DNA from: Inia geoffrensis
Lineage: Eukaryota; Chordata; Mammalia; Artiodactyla; Iniidae
Assembly: GCA_036417435.1 (NCBI GenBank)
Contig: CM070911.1
Span: 2,480,001-2,544,000, forward strand
Direction: 5' to 3'
Length of the DNA: 64,000 bases
Part shown: in pieces, positions 11,034-22,772 of the stretch
Numbering within the stretch: position 1 is the first letter of the stretch
Layout of the letters: each line of letters begins with the position of its first letter
The notes under the pieces: generated by a model
Databases searched by the model: none
What the model was told of the DNA's origin: nothing
Seen by the model: the letters and a program-made list of their open reading frames with translations, nothing else
Translations under genes and position numbers: made by a program

Positions 11034-12020
11034 CCATTCATTCAGTGGGCACTTCGTGCAACTCTGTGAGAGCCTCGGTCGTGCTCGCCCCTCCCGTCCC
11101 GTGGGCCGGACTAACACGTATGCTCATCAGCGAGGGCGACGCTGACACCCAGGGGCCTCCCCTTTAACTCCTGGGGGCCCCGGTTCCCCAGGTGAGGGAC
11201 CCCCGCTGAGGAGCCGGGGAGAGACAGGCGCCTTACCAGAGAGTCTGCGAGGTCTGAAAGACCGCAGGAAAAATGGAGCCACCAGAGCTGTCTTGGGGAG
11301 TCGGGCCTCAGGGAAGATGACTTGAACTGGGGCCTAAAGGATGGAAGAGGGCCAGGCGGTGGGCCAGTGAGCTGCCGACCGCGGATGCAGCTGCGTTCAG
11401 GCTGCGGCCTAGCACGTGCTCCTGCTGTGCGAGGCCGGCTCCGGAGGCCGCGAGGGACCGCGAGCCAAGAGGCTGGCGGAGGCTGAGACCACGGAGGCCC
11501 GCTGTCTCCTTCAGGGCTGCGGCGCTTGGGTCTGTTCTGTGCGTGATGGGGAATTAGGAGTTTTTAAGAGTGTGGTGAAGCAACGTGAAAAAATGCGTTT
11601 TGAAAGGCATTTCTGGCCTCAGTTTGAGGATGAATTAAGAGATGGAAGTTTTTACAATTAAAATGTGGAGAAAAGAGCTGAGACTGCAAAATGGCCATGA
11701 CATCGGGCGGGGGGGCACCCGGAGACTTCCCTGAAGGACCGTGACCGGGCTGTGGATGCTGTGGTTGTGCGGGGTGACCTAGGAGTGCTTGAGGGTGACA
11801 GGGACAGTGGGGTGTGATGACATAGAAAGGACGGGATGAAGAGGAGGCGGCATGGGCGTATGTGCAGAGGCGGCTTTGTTTTTTACGTGTTGAGTCTGAG
11901 ACACCTGCGAGGTCTTCTCGTATAGGTGCCCTTAGCAGTCAGGTGTGCACGATGAGTGCCCAGGTCAATGGGCAGGCAGATGGATTATGTCATCAACGTG
12001 AGAGAGCCATAGATGGGCAC
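11034..12020 (-). mobile_element. L2 LINE, about 1 kb of 3' region
   Basis: Antisense L2 order is visible: the 3' end (cattcattcagtgggcac) at the left; then 'gatgacttgaactggggcct', the complement of the L2 segment about lost weight-bearing 'caaatgtcacctcc'; then 'gaattaggagtttttaagag'; and 'gttgagtctgagacacctgc' plus 'cgtataggtgcccttagcag' towards the 5' side. Diverged, as expected for a family older than the placental radiation. Overlaps the CpG-dense segment at 11060-11530. Confidence 0.6.
11060..11530. promoter_or_regulatory. CpG-dense segment, candidate small CpG island
   Basis: By eye about 35-40 CpGs in 470 bases with high GC, far above the depleted level in most of the window. It lies within an antisense L2 copy, so it may be an island that arose on old repeat sequence, or a GC-biased patch with no promoter. 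No TATA box, start exon or conserved ORF was found beside it; the 81-codon ORF at 11416-11661 is not recognised. Confidence 0.3.
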
Positions 12021-12269
12021 AGAGACCTCTTCTTCCACGTGCCTGTCAGAGCTGCCCCACTCAGACCTCACGCTCACCTTCTCTGCCCCCAGCTGCCTGT
12101 CACCTCACCCCACCTGGCCTGCCAGGGGTGTCCGTGCTCCTGTCCACGCTCTGGCCTCCATTCTCCCAGGACACCCTTTCCGACTCCAAGGCATGCTGAT
12201 GGCCCCCCAGTTTCACCTATTGATAATGCTAACCTGTAATACCATGTTTGGCACTGTTCATTCTCTCTT

Positions 12270-12515
12270 GAAAAGCTTAGTGATTTGGAACCAGACCTTA
12301 AAGTCACAGCCTGGGTTTCTTTTCCTTGTTTTGCCTACAGTTTTATGATTTACTGCCTTGATGACTGACCTCTTCCACCTCAAGTTTCCTCATCAGCAAA
12401 ATGGGACAAATAGTACTTTCTCAGGGGTGTTATGTGAATAAAGGGAAGCAATGGGTCAAACGCTTTGCCCAACGTCGAGTATACATAAGTTCTCAATTCG
12501 TATTAGCTATGAGTT
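12270..12515 (+). mobile_element. MIR SINE
   Basis: Plus-strand MIR pattern: 'tgatttggaaccagacctta', 'cctcaagtttcctcatcagc', 'aaaatgggacaaatagtact', 'caggggtgttatgtgaataa', 'cgagtatacataagttctca'. Confidence 0.65.
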
Positions 12516-13897
12516 TTATTTCCCCCAATACTTAGATATTAGTAGATCCCAAGGTTAAAAAGGACATAATCCAGATGATTAATTGAAGGTCTCATGGTGC
12601 ATTTTATGTTACATTTTCTTCGTAAAGACAAGTGTTTACTGAATTCTTTCTGGGTGCTCGGGTCTTAACTGGGGATCTAAGGACATGTAGTCACATTGGG
12701 TGATTTCCTTGTCCTCTAAAAGGTTTATCATCAATGGGGATTTAGGATGTGCAGACCTAACACTGCAACAGTATAACAGCTAATGATGGGAAAGGTGGCT
12801 GTGTGTCTGAATTAGTAATTTTCCTGCCGGAGGGAAAGGCAGTGCTACGTTACCTTGTTGACGATTCTCATGCGCACAGCACAGCTTGGCCACGATGATC
12901 TGTGCATTCTCACGCTTATTTCTAGCTTTAGGAGAATGGGAGGTACATAAGGAAATCTGTGAACCTTGAAATATGTGAATCAATGATTTCAGTTATGATG
13001 GTTTGAAGCAGTGGGTTGGGAAGAACTCTTTGCATTCTTCAATCCCTTCAAGTCTTGTGTTGCATGTAAACAAGGCTTCTTGTTGCTTGAGCCACATGTG
13101 GTCTCGAGGGATTCTGTCATTGCTCAGGACCCAGGGAGGCAAGGTCAGGCCCCGAACGGTGGTGAGTGAGAGTGGGTGATGGAGTGCGGGGAGCCTGGAC
13201 ACTTGGAGTCCACAGGGTACCCTCTGCTGTGGTCATGGGTTATTACAACTGTGAGACCAGCCCACATCAGTACAGTTTATTTCAGGGAAGCTGCACTTTT
13301 ATCCGGCAACATTAATGTCTTCACAAAGAGGCATTCACTTAAGAGGTGCAGCAGCCCGCATTGAAAATAAGGGACTTATTCTGACACTTATGCATGGTAT
13401 TATCTTGAACTGAATTTAAAAAATCAATGCAATTTGTGCTTAGGCTAGCCGATCCCTCCTGTTGTCATGGCTACACCTTAAGGTATCGATTCATCCTGAG
13501 AGATTCCAGGCTTGGAAGGGGCTGGGCAAAGGCAGGAGTATTTTGTTCAGCAGAAACTAAACAGACCCAGGTGCCAGCTGACCCTAAGAACAGAATAACT
13601 TCTCCTGTGCACATGGCACCACCCCTCGCCCCCTCCCCCGCCAATGCTACTGAGTTCTTCCTCAGAGGTCTGGAGGCCACTCGAACATGTGTCAGACCGC
13701 GTCAGGCCACGGGAGCCTGTAACAGGCTCAGTCACATGAGAGCAGGATGAGGTGAAAGGCTTGGGAGTCAGTGAGAGGAAAATGCATGAATGAAATCCCA
13801 GTCACTGTCAGCCACCAAGGTCCCAGGTCAACATCCTGTCTTACCCTCAAAGGCACGAAGCCATCAGTTCAAAAGCAGGTTAGGGGACACAAAGATT
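12516..13897. other. No gene or clear repeat seen
   Basis: Unique-looking sequence. The ORF at 13427-13750 overlaps two minus-strand ORFs and has no splice or domain support. Confidence 0.35.
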
Positions 13898-13904
13898 TTT
13901 AGAG

Positions 13905-14115
13905 TTTTTTTTTTTTTTTTTTAGCATTACGCAGGCCTCCCACTGTTGTGGCCTCTCCCGCTGCGGAGCACAGGCTCCGGACGCGCAGGCCCAGAGGCCA
14001 CGGCTCACGGACCCAGCCGCTCTGCGGCATGTGGGATCTTCCCAGACCGGGGCACGAACCCGCGTCCCCTGCATCGGCAGGCGGACTCTCAACCACTGCA
14101 CCACCAGGGAAGCCC
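13905..14115 (-). mobile_element. CHR-2-type SINE
   Basis: Poly-T, then 'ttacgcaggcctcccactgt' through 'ccaccagggaagccc'. The target-site duplication tttagagt is at 13898-13905 and 14116-14123. Confidence 0.92.
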
Positions 14116-14123
14116 TTTAGAGT

Positions 14124-14890
14124 GTTTTTAAATACATGAAGTACTACCTTTGGGGATCTGTGACCACTAGTTTATTTTTAATGTGTCTGTCCTTAAAAGT
14201 GATGCTTCTTGCAGAAAAGATTTTCAACTGGTTGAACAAAATACATAACATCCAGTTCACCAGAGGCACGGCTAGTCTGATCATCTGGATTTTAGGAAGT
14301 CATCGATATCAGCTGTTTCTAATCTATTATTTTTAAAGCTGTTTCTGGAATGGATTAGGACTGAGGTCACTCCCTGCAAACACAAGATAAAAGGGAAAAC
14401 ACACACAAGTTCAGGGGAGACTGTTCTTGACTGATATAAATAGGAAAACTGCTTAGCTAGTGGGGAAGTTGGCTGATAGCTGGTTTTCAGCCTGGACTCT
14501 GCCCCAGGGTCCTGACATATCTGTGTGCACATCCCTCAACGTCTAGAGCTTTCTGTGCCTTCTAGAAGTGGCTTCTGCTCTGTGGTTTGAATGATACCAC
14601 TGATATTTTAAAAGAATAAAAGTGAGTAGAATTTTAAGGGAACAACAAAAAAGACAGAAGACACACTTTTTATTTCACTTCATTTAAAATAAAGAATAGG
14701 GCTTATTTTGAGTTTAAAAAAAATGTTACCTAACTTTTCTCAGTTGAGGTAAGTTATCATAAACTTGTAGTAGCGCTACTGCTGGGTTTGGTTGCATGCA
14801 GTGAAAAGTCTTAGTTTTCAGAAGAAACATTTATGCAAAATCAGTTTCAAATCCAACTTTGGGCTTAAATAAAAAATAATAATAACATAG
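14124..14890. other. No gene or clear repeat seen
   Basis: AT-rich unique-looking sequence. Confidence 0.4.
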
Positions 14891-14894
14891 TCAA

Positions 14895-15000
14895 CACATT
14901 TTGGGCTTTTCTACATGCTAGCACTGTGCTCAGTGCTTTACACTTAATTTTTTTGCACAGCACAAGGAGGAGGATATTATGTTTCCATTTCGTAGATGTG
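14895..15000 (-). mobile_element. MIR fragment
   Basis: 'gcactgtgctcagtgcttta', 'gaggaggatattatgtttcc', 'atttcgtagatgtgg' match antisense MIR. It abuts the MLT1 LTR on the right. Confidence 0.55.
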
Positions 15001-15002
15001 GT

Positions 15003-15330
15003 GCTATGGAGGGAATGTGTTGCCCCCAAATTCATGTGTTGAAACTCTAATCCCTAATGGGGTGGTATCAGGAGGTGGGGCCTTTGGGAAGTGATTAGGT
15101 TTAGAAGAGGTCATGAGAGTGGGGCCCCCAGTAGGGGATTAGTGTCCTTATAGGAAGAGATGAGAGATCTCTCTCTCTCTGCATATAAGAGATGAGAGAT
15201 CTCTCTCTCTCCACACAGTGAGAAGGCTGCTTCTGCAAGCCAAGAAGAGGGCCCTCCCCAAGAACTGAATCTGCCAGCACCTTGATCTTGGACTTCTATT
15301 CTCCAGAATTATGAGAAATAAATGTCTGAA
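15003..15330 (+). mobile_element. MLT1-type solo LTR (ERVL-MaLR) with an internal 32-bp duplication
   Basis: MLT1 landmarks in order: 'ttgcccccaaattcatgtgt', 'ttgaaactctaatccctaat', 'aagaggtcatgagagtgggg', 'gtgtccttataggaagagat', 'caccttgatcttggacttct' and 'attatgagaaataaatgtct' (polyadenylation signal). A 32-bp unit beginning aagagatgagagatctctct occurs twice in tandem, at 15155 and 15187; each carries the palindrome GAGAGATCTCTC. Remnant of an ancient non-coding LTR; no internal retroviral genes seen. Confidence 0.8.
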
Positions 15331-16440
15331 CATCTAGCCCTTCTGATGGGCTTCATGATGATTCAGAAAGGATGTCCAGGAGAGCTACTTTTTTTTGCCT
15401 GGTCACGGGCCTCCAGTCTGCTAATCTGGTTCTTGCTAAATGCCACTGAGTTGACATTATTTCATGATGATTGCAAACCTCCTTGCAGATATCAGGAATC
15501 ATCCCAGTTGTTAACTGTGCAGCTAATATTGTCTATTTCATATCACCCAAATAGATACACAAGTGGAAGTGGATAGGATGCCACATTTATTTCTCTGTGG
15601 TCCAGGAGAACAGAGGAGATTCGTAAGTCCAGATGAGCTGCCTTGTGGTTGAGTGGTCTCTGTTCACTGACAGATGTTGACAATTAGAATTCTACCCGTT
15701 GCAGAGATTCACAGGAAAGTGCACTGCTGGTACTGCAAAGGCCACATGTTCCATAGAAGAAAATGTATTACTTTAGCTCAGGTTCCCTTTTAGAGAAATT
15801 TAAATGGAGTCTAGAATATTAATGTGGCTGTTATGACCAGAGCTGCTAGTTGAATGACACGCAGAGAGCTACCCTTTGTTTTTATTCATGAGCATAAATA
15901 AAAATCACTCTTTGAAACCAGGTGGCTAACACAGTCTGGCTCCTAAAAGCAGAATGTTTTTTTCCAGTGGCTCCAACATTTACTTGCTGGGAGTGAATAG
16001 TTTATATTTGGTTTCAGTTTAAAAAAAAGTGCTGCCCCAAACATTTACAGTTAGCTTCCTTAAAATTCAGATAGCAAGCAAACAAGTAAGAAGTCCAGCT
16101 CAGAATGGTTCCCCATGTACTGTGCATGGCATGAACGGGGGCAGAGCAAGTTCTGTGCACCGACAGTTACAGAACGTGCGAGGAAAGATGCTCCAAATTA
16201 CGTGGGGAAACCCTTGGAGGGAGGGATTTAAGTGTCAGTGTGGAATGCATTAAATATATTCTCGTTACCTGAGAGAGTCCATTTGACTTTGTTTTGTTTT
16301 TTCCTCTCTGTGCATTTTATTGTTTCTATCTTTCTAGATTCCTGCAGGGAAACTATGCTTCTCCTCATCCAATGGAAGCACTGGAAGGCTCTTCATGCTC
16401 TCTCAGGCAAGGCAGTCATCATCATTCTTATGCTGTGACA
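15331..16440. other. No gene or clear repeat seen
   Basis: Unique-looking sequence. A good polypyrimidine/AG acceptor lies near 16338 but no matching donor was found before MIR sequence begins. Confidence 0.35.
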
Positions 16441-16444
16441 ACAC

Positions 16445-16680
16445 TGGCTTACAGTTTTCAAGGAGTTTTCCCATTCATGATCTCACTTGAATTTCACTAT
16501 TTCAAGAGGTGGCAGAATAAGTAGAATTATCGTTGTTTCAGTGACTACGGGGCTAGAGCTCAAAGAATTTACATGAATTTGCCCAAGTTAATAGGGGTTA
16601 ATCCATGTGGATCTAGAATCAGGACCCAACAGACCTGTTTTCCGGACCATTATTTTCGCTGCTGTATTCTGCTGCTTCTA
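16445..16680 (-). mobile_element. MIR SINE
   Basis: Antisense MIR order: 'catgatctcacttgaatttc', 'ttcaagaggtggcagaataa', 'gggctagagctcaaagaatt', 'tgaatttgcccaagttaata', 'tggatctagaatcaggaccc'. Confidence 0.6.
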
Positions 16681-16769
16681 ATAAGAATTAGGACATCAAT
16701 TTTGGGTCTAATTTCTATTGGCATCAGTAGAATCTTGCTTGTCCTGCAGGCAGCATAAAGAAGCCTACT

Positions 16770-16990
16770 GTACTGGGTGAGAGTATGAGATTCAGAGTTG
16801 GATAGATCAGGTTGAGGTACTAGTTTTATGTGATTCTTTTTTGGGGAAACCCCTTAATTTCTTTGAGCATAATTTCTCAATCTATAGGAGGTGAATATGT
16901 ATACCTATTTCATGGGGTTGTAGGAAGGATTGCATGAGAAGAGTCCTGCACTTAGCCTTGTGCTTGGGACATAGTTAATGCTCAGTGTAT
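16770..16990 (+). mobile_element. MIR SINE
   Basis: 'agagttggatagatcaggtt', 'aaccccttaatttctttgag', 'cataatttctcaatctatag', 'ggggttgtaggaaggattgc', 'gggacatagttaatgctcag' in MIR order. Confidence 0.7.
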
Positions 16991-17104
16991 AGTCAAATGT
17001 GTCTTTGACTCTGAACCTGGGACCCAAGCCTTCCTGAGTGTATCTGATTTGTTTGCAGGACAGGCAGCACTGTTACTGAATGCAAATTTGTGTGCCCAAT
17101 GTGT

Positions 17105-17600
17105 GGTGAGGTCAAACAAACTGAAATGTTGGGATTTGGAGCAGAGAAATGTTTATTCCAGGGCCAAGCAAGGAGAACAGGTGGCTTGTGCTAAAATACT
17201 CTGAACTCCCTGAAGGGTTTTGGCAAAGTAATTTTAAAGGACAGGTAAGGGAGGGATGTCCCAGGGTATATGATCAGCACATGCACAATTCTCTGATTGG
17301 TTGACAGTGATCAATCCTTAGGTGCCAGAAGGTCTGAGGGCTATGTGCTCATGATCATTAAGTAGTTAATGTCTTCCATTTGGTGGTGGTTTTAGCATTT
17401 GAAAAACTCAAGAAATAGGCATGAGATACTATTATATGGGTACTTCAGAGAGGAGCTACAGCAGAGGATATGGGGGAGGGGTCTGTCCTGGGAAGACCCC
17501 ATAGGGTCCTGCTTGGTTACAGCACTAGGCATTTGTATGATGATTTGTTCAGGGTGAAATCTGGGGAAAGAGGTGGATGAGGAAATGACAGCAGAGGCTG
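17105..17600 (-). mobile_element. Probable class I ERV LTR fragment, antisense
   Basis: On the minus strand an AATAAA (about 17150) is followed by 'ctctgctccaaatcccaaca' and 'gtttgtttgacctcaccaca', resembling the 3' end of the LTR fragment at 18400-18708. The left (3') end is near 17105; the right end is uncertain. No viral coding sequence is readable. Confidence 0.4.
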
Positions 17601-18399
17601 TTGAGGGCATGTCCCATGGGCTCCTGTCATGAGACTGACATGCTAGCTCTGCCGGGGAGTCTGGAAGAGCATGAGCCACATGACCTTAGTAGCTAGTGGC
17701 AGAGGGCAAAAAGTATGGCAGAGCAGAGGGGCATTCCTTTGACTCCTGGTCAGAAATTCTCCTGTTCTCAGTGCAAGAAGTGATATATGTTTACCACCAA
17801 ACTTTGGCTCCTTCAGAGACCATAGCTTTGGTTCTCCATCAATAGAGGATCTTTGGTATGGAAACCTGGGTTATCGTGTGTGTTTCCAGAGCAGAGTCAT
17901 GGGGTGGGGGTCCTTGAATGTGGGTCTGTGGGGTTTGGAGTGGAGAGCCCTGAGAAGGCAGTTTGTGATAACGTTGAAACTCCAGCCCCTGAAGTAACCC
18001 AAGTTGTCAGGTGAGAATTTCGAGGGTTGGGAGGAAGGTCAAGGAGTATTTAGAAGACTTGCATTTTGCAGGAGGGGGGCCTGAGCCACTGAAGGTTGAG
18101 AGAATAATGTCAATGACACCCTGCTGGTACCTGCTGCCTGGCGAGGACTGAGGGACTTTTAATTGCACAGATGTATGTGAACATGGACTTGAGTTAGTAA
18201 TCTTGAGGCACACAATTCACCATAGAAAGTTTGTAATAGGGAAGAACAAATCCAACTCCATATTGGGTCTGTTTCTTTCACTTTAACCTTTGTATTCTAT
18301 TGCTTTTGCTACAAGTTAAGAATGTTGCCTGTAGCCTGAAGTATACAGGAGAGCCCATCTCAAGGCTCTGACATTTAAAGGTATAATACTTTCCATTCA

Positions 18400-18708
18400 T
18401 ATAGAGATTAAAAAGTTGCAGAACAGAGAATAACATCTGTCTTGTTGGAGGTTTATAAGAACATTGTGAATGGACCTAGGGACCTATGTGGATGGCTGCA
18501 AGAACAAGGGATTCCAGCACCAAGAAGTTTGCAGCAGCCAACCACACACCCTCCCCTTTAGTATAAAATCCCCGGTTCTTTGGGGCATGAGTCCACCATC
18601 TTCTCCATCTGCTGGCTTTCCAAATAAAGTCATTATTCCCTGCCCCAACATCTCTGGATTTATTGACCTGTCATGTGGCAAGCAGTACAAGCTTGGACTC
18701 GGTAACAA
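18400..18708 (+). mobile_element. Probable class I ERV LTR, plus strand
   Basis: Carries a TATA box (TATAAAA, 18562-18568) and a polyadenylation signal (AATAAA, 18623-18628), followed by 'ctgccccaacatctctggat', 'ttattgacctgtcatgtggc' and agcttggactcggtaaca. The spacing of about 60 bases fits the compact R region of a class I LTR. The last 18 bases recur at 54554-54571. Family not named. Confidence 0.45.
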
Positions 18709-21510
18709 GACGAAGGAAGATGAAGGGGAACTCACTCCCTTGTGGGGTAGTGAATAGGTGAAAATAGCGTAATGTGGTGATTGCTATGGAGGAGAAGACA
18801 GGAAGTGCTGCTGGGACACAGAGGAGGGAAGGATGGTGAGCAATGGGGAGTCTTGCAGAACTTTGGGAAACAACACTGATCCCCATGGGCAGAGAGGCAA
18901 GAGGTGGGCACTCCGAACAAGTGAATGCAGTAGCCAGATCCTGGAGGTGTAAGAGCAGCCCACGTGTTCCACCAGCACGGTACAGCCAGCAGGGAGAATG
19001 AGAAAGCATGGCGGGCACCCACAGAACAGAGGTTGACCAAGTAGCCAAGACCTCATCGTGTGGAGCATCAAATACAAAAAGAAGCAAAGATTATTTTTGC
19101 ACTAAACCATCTGAAATCTGGGCATCTCTGCTTGCACCCTGGCCATCCCACCAGCCCTGCTCCAGGGGCTGTCCCAGCACGTGTGGTCCCTGTACTGTCT
19201 GTTCACTTGTCTCAATTTGTGCACAGAAGGCTGGTTCCTGTGAAGATCAGATTTTTGACAAGTTGTCTGCTTCTCAGTTAGAAGGTATAGAGCTCATTTT
19301 CAGTGGTCTGGTAGTCCCAGTTCCACAAGCGCCAAGAAAACAATTAACTTGCTTTTATTTACCCCAAGTTGAAATCCCTGGTGTGATTCCTTGTGGCTAA
19401 CTTTTCATTTCTCTATTCTAAATGTTGCCCTACTTAAAGCTTTCTCCAGAACTTTTGCACTTTTCAACAAAATGAGAGGGAATGAATAAAAATGCAGATT
19501 CTAATTGGCACTTCCTGCATATTAAAGAAATTACTCTTCCCCTTACTAAAGGAAATGTTACTGGGAAGAGATAAATGATCTCTGAAATATAATTTTTCTT
19601 TTCTGGTAATAGTGATAATTCTTGGCAAGAGCATGGCTACAAATAGACATGTCCACAGGCTAACTTGTTCTGGAACAGTCTGAGTGATAGAAGGACCCCT
19701 CAGAAGAGTAGCTATACTTACTGAAAGGAAAAGAAATTCTTGCAATAAATATTCTTTATAGGAAGTTAGGCATGGATGCATTTGTTAAATTGTTTTAAAT
19801 AACTCCAGCACCTAATAAAAACAGGATTTGAAGGAAAGCAAAAGTTTCATGTTAGGATATGGTAACATCTGCATTTGTTGAATGATTTATGTCTGTGACA
19901 TTAACTCAGCATTATTGAAAAAACCCTGTGTGACCCCAGGCAAGCTGGTATGAGATGTGAACATGTTCCAGGTTGAAATTTCCCCCTTAAATTTTTCATG
20001 GAATTCTCCCAGAAGGGTCACTGTGGGGTTCTGAAAAGATTTTCAACATCAGAATTGCTACAGCTCAGCCACCAGAAATGCATTTATTTCATTAGCACTA
20101 CCACCCCTTCATTTTAATGCCATATCATAATACAGAATAGGTTTAAGGTCCATCCATTGTAAAATTATCATTTTTCACCAAAGCAACATTATATTAAACA
20201 TTTAATTATTCATTACTAATGCATGTCATGGTGAAATATTGGCCTCACTAATTCTGAAAGCACCCAGCTCACCATTTCTTCTTTGAAGGTTAATGGCTGA
20301 GCCCCAGTTTCATTAGATTTTCTAAATGCAGCTCACCTCATCTGTCACTGTGTGGCTTTCCTGACCCCAACCCTTATAGCAAGTGAGACCCACATTGTAC
20401 AGGACGGTCTTCATGACGCTGCTGTCTGTGAGGATGAGAAACTCATTTTAAGAGTCAAGGTGGGGAGAGCAGAATCGGGGACAGTACAGTTTTGTGAAAT
20501 ACTATCAAGTGGAGGATTTATTAAGGGATACATTTTTTAAGTGCTATCCCTCTTGATTTAAATAAATTATGTGCTTTTATACAAACCTGTTTACTGAGTT
20601 GGAATTATGAAATTGTCTGCAGTAGTTCCAGCAGGGTTTGCCTGCCTGCATTTGGTCACAAGATTTGAGATTTCAGCCCTGCAGCCTTGAATATTTACAG
20701 CCCAGGATTCCTGCTGCAGAACACCTGTGCTGTGTAGGTTGCTAGATGGTAAAAAAAAAAGAATCCTCGCTGGCATCTACACTCCATCCAAAAATCACCT
20801 TCTGAATACTCCACGTGATTTTAATTCTGTTAACACAGGGAAGTCTTATTCATCTGTCTTCGAGGCAATTGCTGGAAAGCATTATGAAGACTGGAAAAGT
20901 GATCTGACCCCTACATTGTGCACTGGCTCCACCTGTGTCTGTAGAATGGCTTTCCTTTGACGACCAAGATGATTTTCTCTGATTTGCATGGAGAACTTCT
21001 GGAGGAAACCTGTGAATCAGTGAGGAGAGAAGTGCATACCTGCCATTTAAATGAGCTTGGTAATTAAGGAAGGTCACTACCCCGGGAAGATCGCACAGCC
21101 ATCATTCGGGATGACTCCTGTCCTGGTCATCCCCATGGCCCACGCTGGCTTTCTCTAATTTGATTGAGCAAGTCTTGGTCAGTTTTCACATCTTCCCGCA
21201 AGTTGCCACAGTACTTGCCACACTGTGGGGGACACTTCCCACACGAACCAGCTCATCACCAGGATAAGGAAGATCGACGTGGTATCTGGAAAATTCCTGC
21301 AGCTTCCAAAATTATCATAAAACAAAACAAAAAGCCCACATAAGGGAAAATGCATGTATTTGGGTTTACTTTAGGAGAGTATTTCCCCAATTTCTGCTTA
21401 ACTTAGGTTGCTTTCTTTTAAGCCATGTATCATAGTGATTTTAGTGAGTATAGTTGGATTATCATGAATTCTTCCTTTTCTGAGTTCTTCCTGGATTATG
21501 GGTTATATCC
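18709..21510. other. No gene or clear repeat seen
   Basis: About 2.8 kb. Many short overlapping ORFs at 18.7-19.4 kb on both strands, none with domain or splice support. 20.1-20.5 kb is plain AT-rich sequence. Confidence 0.35.
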
Positions 21511-21514
21511 TCTG

Positions 21515-21897
21515 TGTTTATGGGTTGAACTGTGTCCCCCAAATCCACATGCTGAAGTCATAATCCCCAGAACCTCAGAATGTGGTTGTATTTGGAAATA
21601 TAATCTTTAAAGAGATAATTAAGGTAAAATGAAGTCATTAATGTGGGTCCTAATCTATGACTAGTGTCCTTCTAAGAAAAGATTAGGACAAAGACATGCA
21701 CAGAGGGATGGCCATGTGAGGACACAGGGAGGAGATGGTTGTGTGCAAGTCAGAGAGAGAAACCAACCCTACCCACACGTTGATTGTGGACTTCTGGCCT
21801 CCAGGACTGAGAAAATAAATTTCTGCTGTTTAACCTGTCCAGTTTGTGGTATTTGTTGCAGTAGCCCTAGCAGACGAATACACTCTGTCACAGTTTC
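21515..21897 (+). mobile_element. MLT1-type solo LTR (ERVL-MaLR)
   Basis: 'gggttgaactgtgtccccca', 'cagaatgtggttgtatttgg', 'aattaaggtaaaatgaagtc', 'ctagtgtccttctaagaaaa', 'gccatgtgaggacacaggga', 'ggacttctggcctccaggac', 'gaaaataaatttctgctgtt' and 'gccctagcagacgaatacac' follow MLT1 end to end. Near-complete solo LTR. Confidence 0.88.
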
Positions 21898-22149
21898 TAC
21901 ATAATAACCTCTGTTTTTTTTCTTTTATAAAAATAAAATGTATACTTTGATGAGTTTTGACAAGTATATATTGATATTCATGGGATCAGATACAATGTTA
22001 GGATATTTCTACTGCCTCAGAAGGTTCTTGCGTGCCTCTGCCAATCTGTTACCACCCCATAGGCAACCTGACCCCTATGATCAGAGACCAGCTTTGTCAG
22101 TTCTTGGACGTCATGTAACAGAGAAGTATGTAAAAATCAGCTAGGATGC

Positions 22150-22770
22150 TGATTTTTCTATTTTCCTCTTTGAGTTCAGACACATTTCGCTTCAGGTATT
22201 TTGAATCTCTGTTATTAGAAATATTCACCTTTGGGAACATCTGCCTCCCTTGAGAATTAAACATTTATTCCTTATGGATTTTCTTTCTCTATCTCTGTCT
22301 CTTTGCCTTGAAGTCTACTCTGTCTAATATTAACATATCTCTGTGAGCTTTCTTATGCACACAGTTTGCATTGTATGTCTTTTGTAACCTTTTACTTTCA
22401 ATCTGTCTGTGTCCTTATACTTCACATATATCACAGCTGCATATTGTTGGTTGTTATTTATTTACACTGTCTTACAGCTTATGCCTTTTCATGGGAATTA
22501 ACTATATTTTAGTTAATTATTTATATAGTTTTTGTAAGTCTACAATTTTGCTATTTGTTCTCTTCTTTCCCAAATGCTTTTTGCTTGTGTTTTGTTTTGC
22601 TTCTCTGTTTGTTTTCTCTCCCTTTTCTTGGGCTATTTATTTATTTTTAGTGTTCCATGACAATCCTGCAGTTGCATTTAAACTATAACTACTTGTGTTG
22701 TATTTTTAGTGTTGTTTCAGGAAATTTTATATTCATCTTTAACTCCTCATGTCTACTCAGCATCTATACT
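22150..22770 (-). mobile_element. Old L1 5' region relic (L1M class)
   Basis: T-rich sequence with 'ttgaagtctactctgtctaa', 'cttttactttcaatctgtct' and 'tctacaattttgctatttgt', typical antisense old-L1 phrases. It stops where plus-strand L1 begins at about 22773. Confidence 0.6.
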
Positions 22771-22772
22771 AT

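Noticed and set aside
16339..16437. Segment after a strong polypyrimidine/AG acceptor
   Set aside because: No usable donor before the MIR repeat begins; the reading frame continues into MIR sequence.
18671..19400. Cluster of overlapping ORFs on both strands
   Set aside because: Frames overlap in opposite directions without domains; consistent with GC-moderate random sequence.
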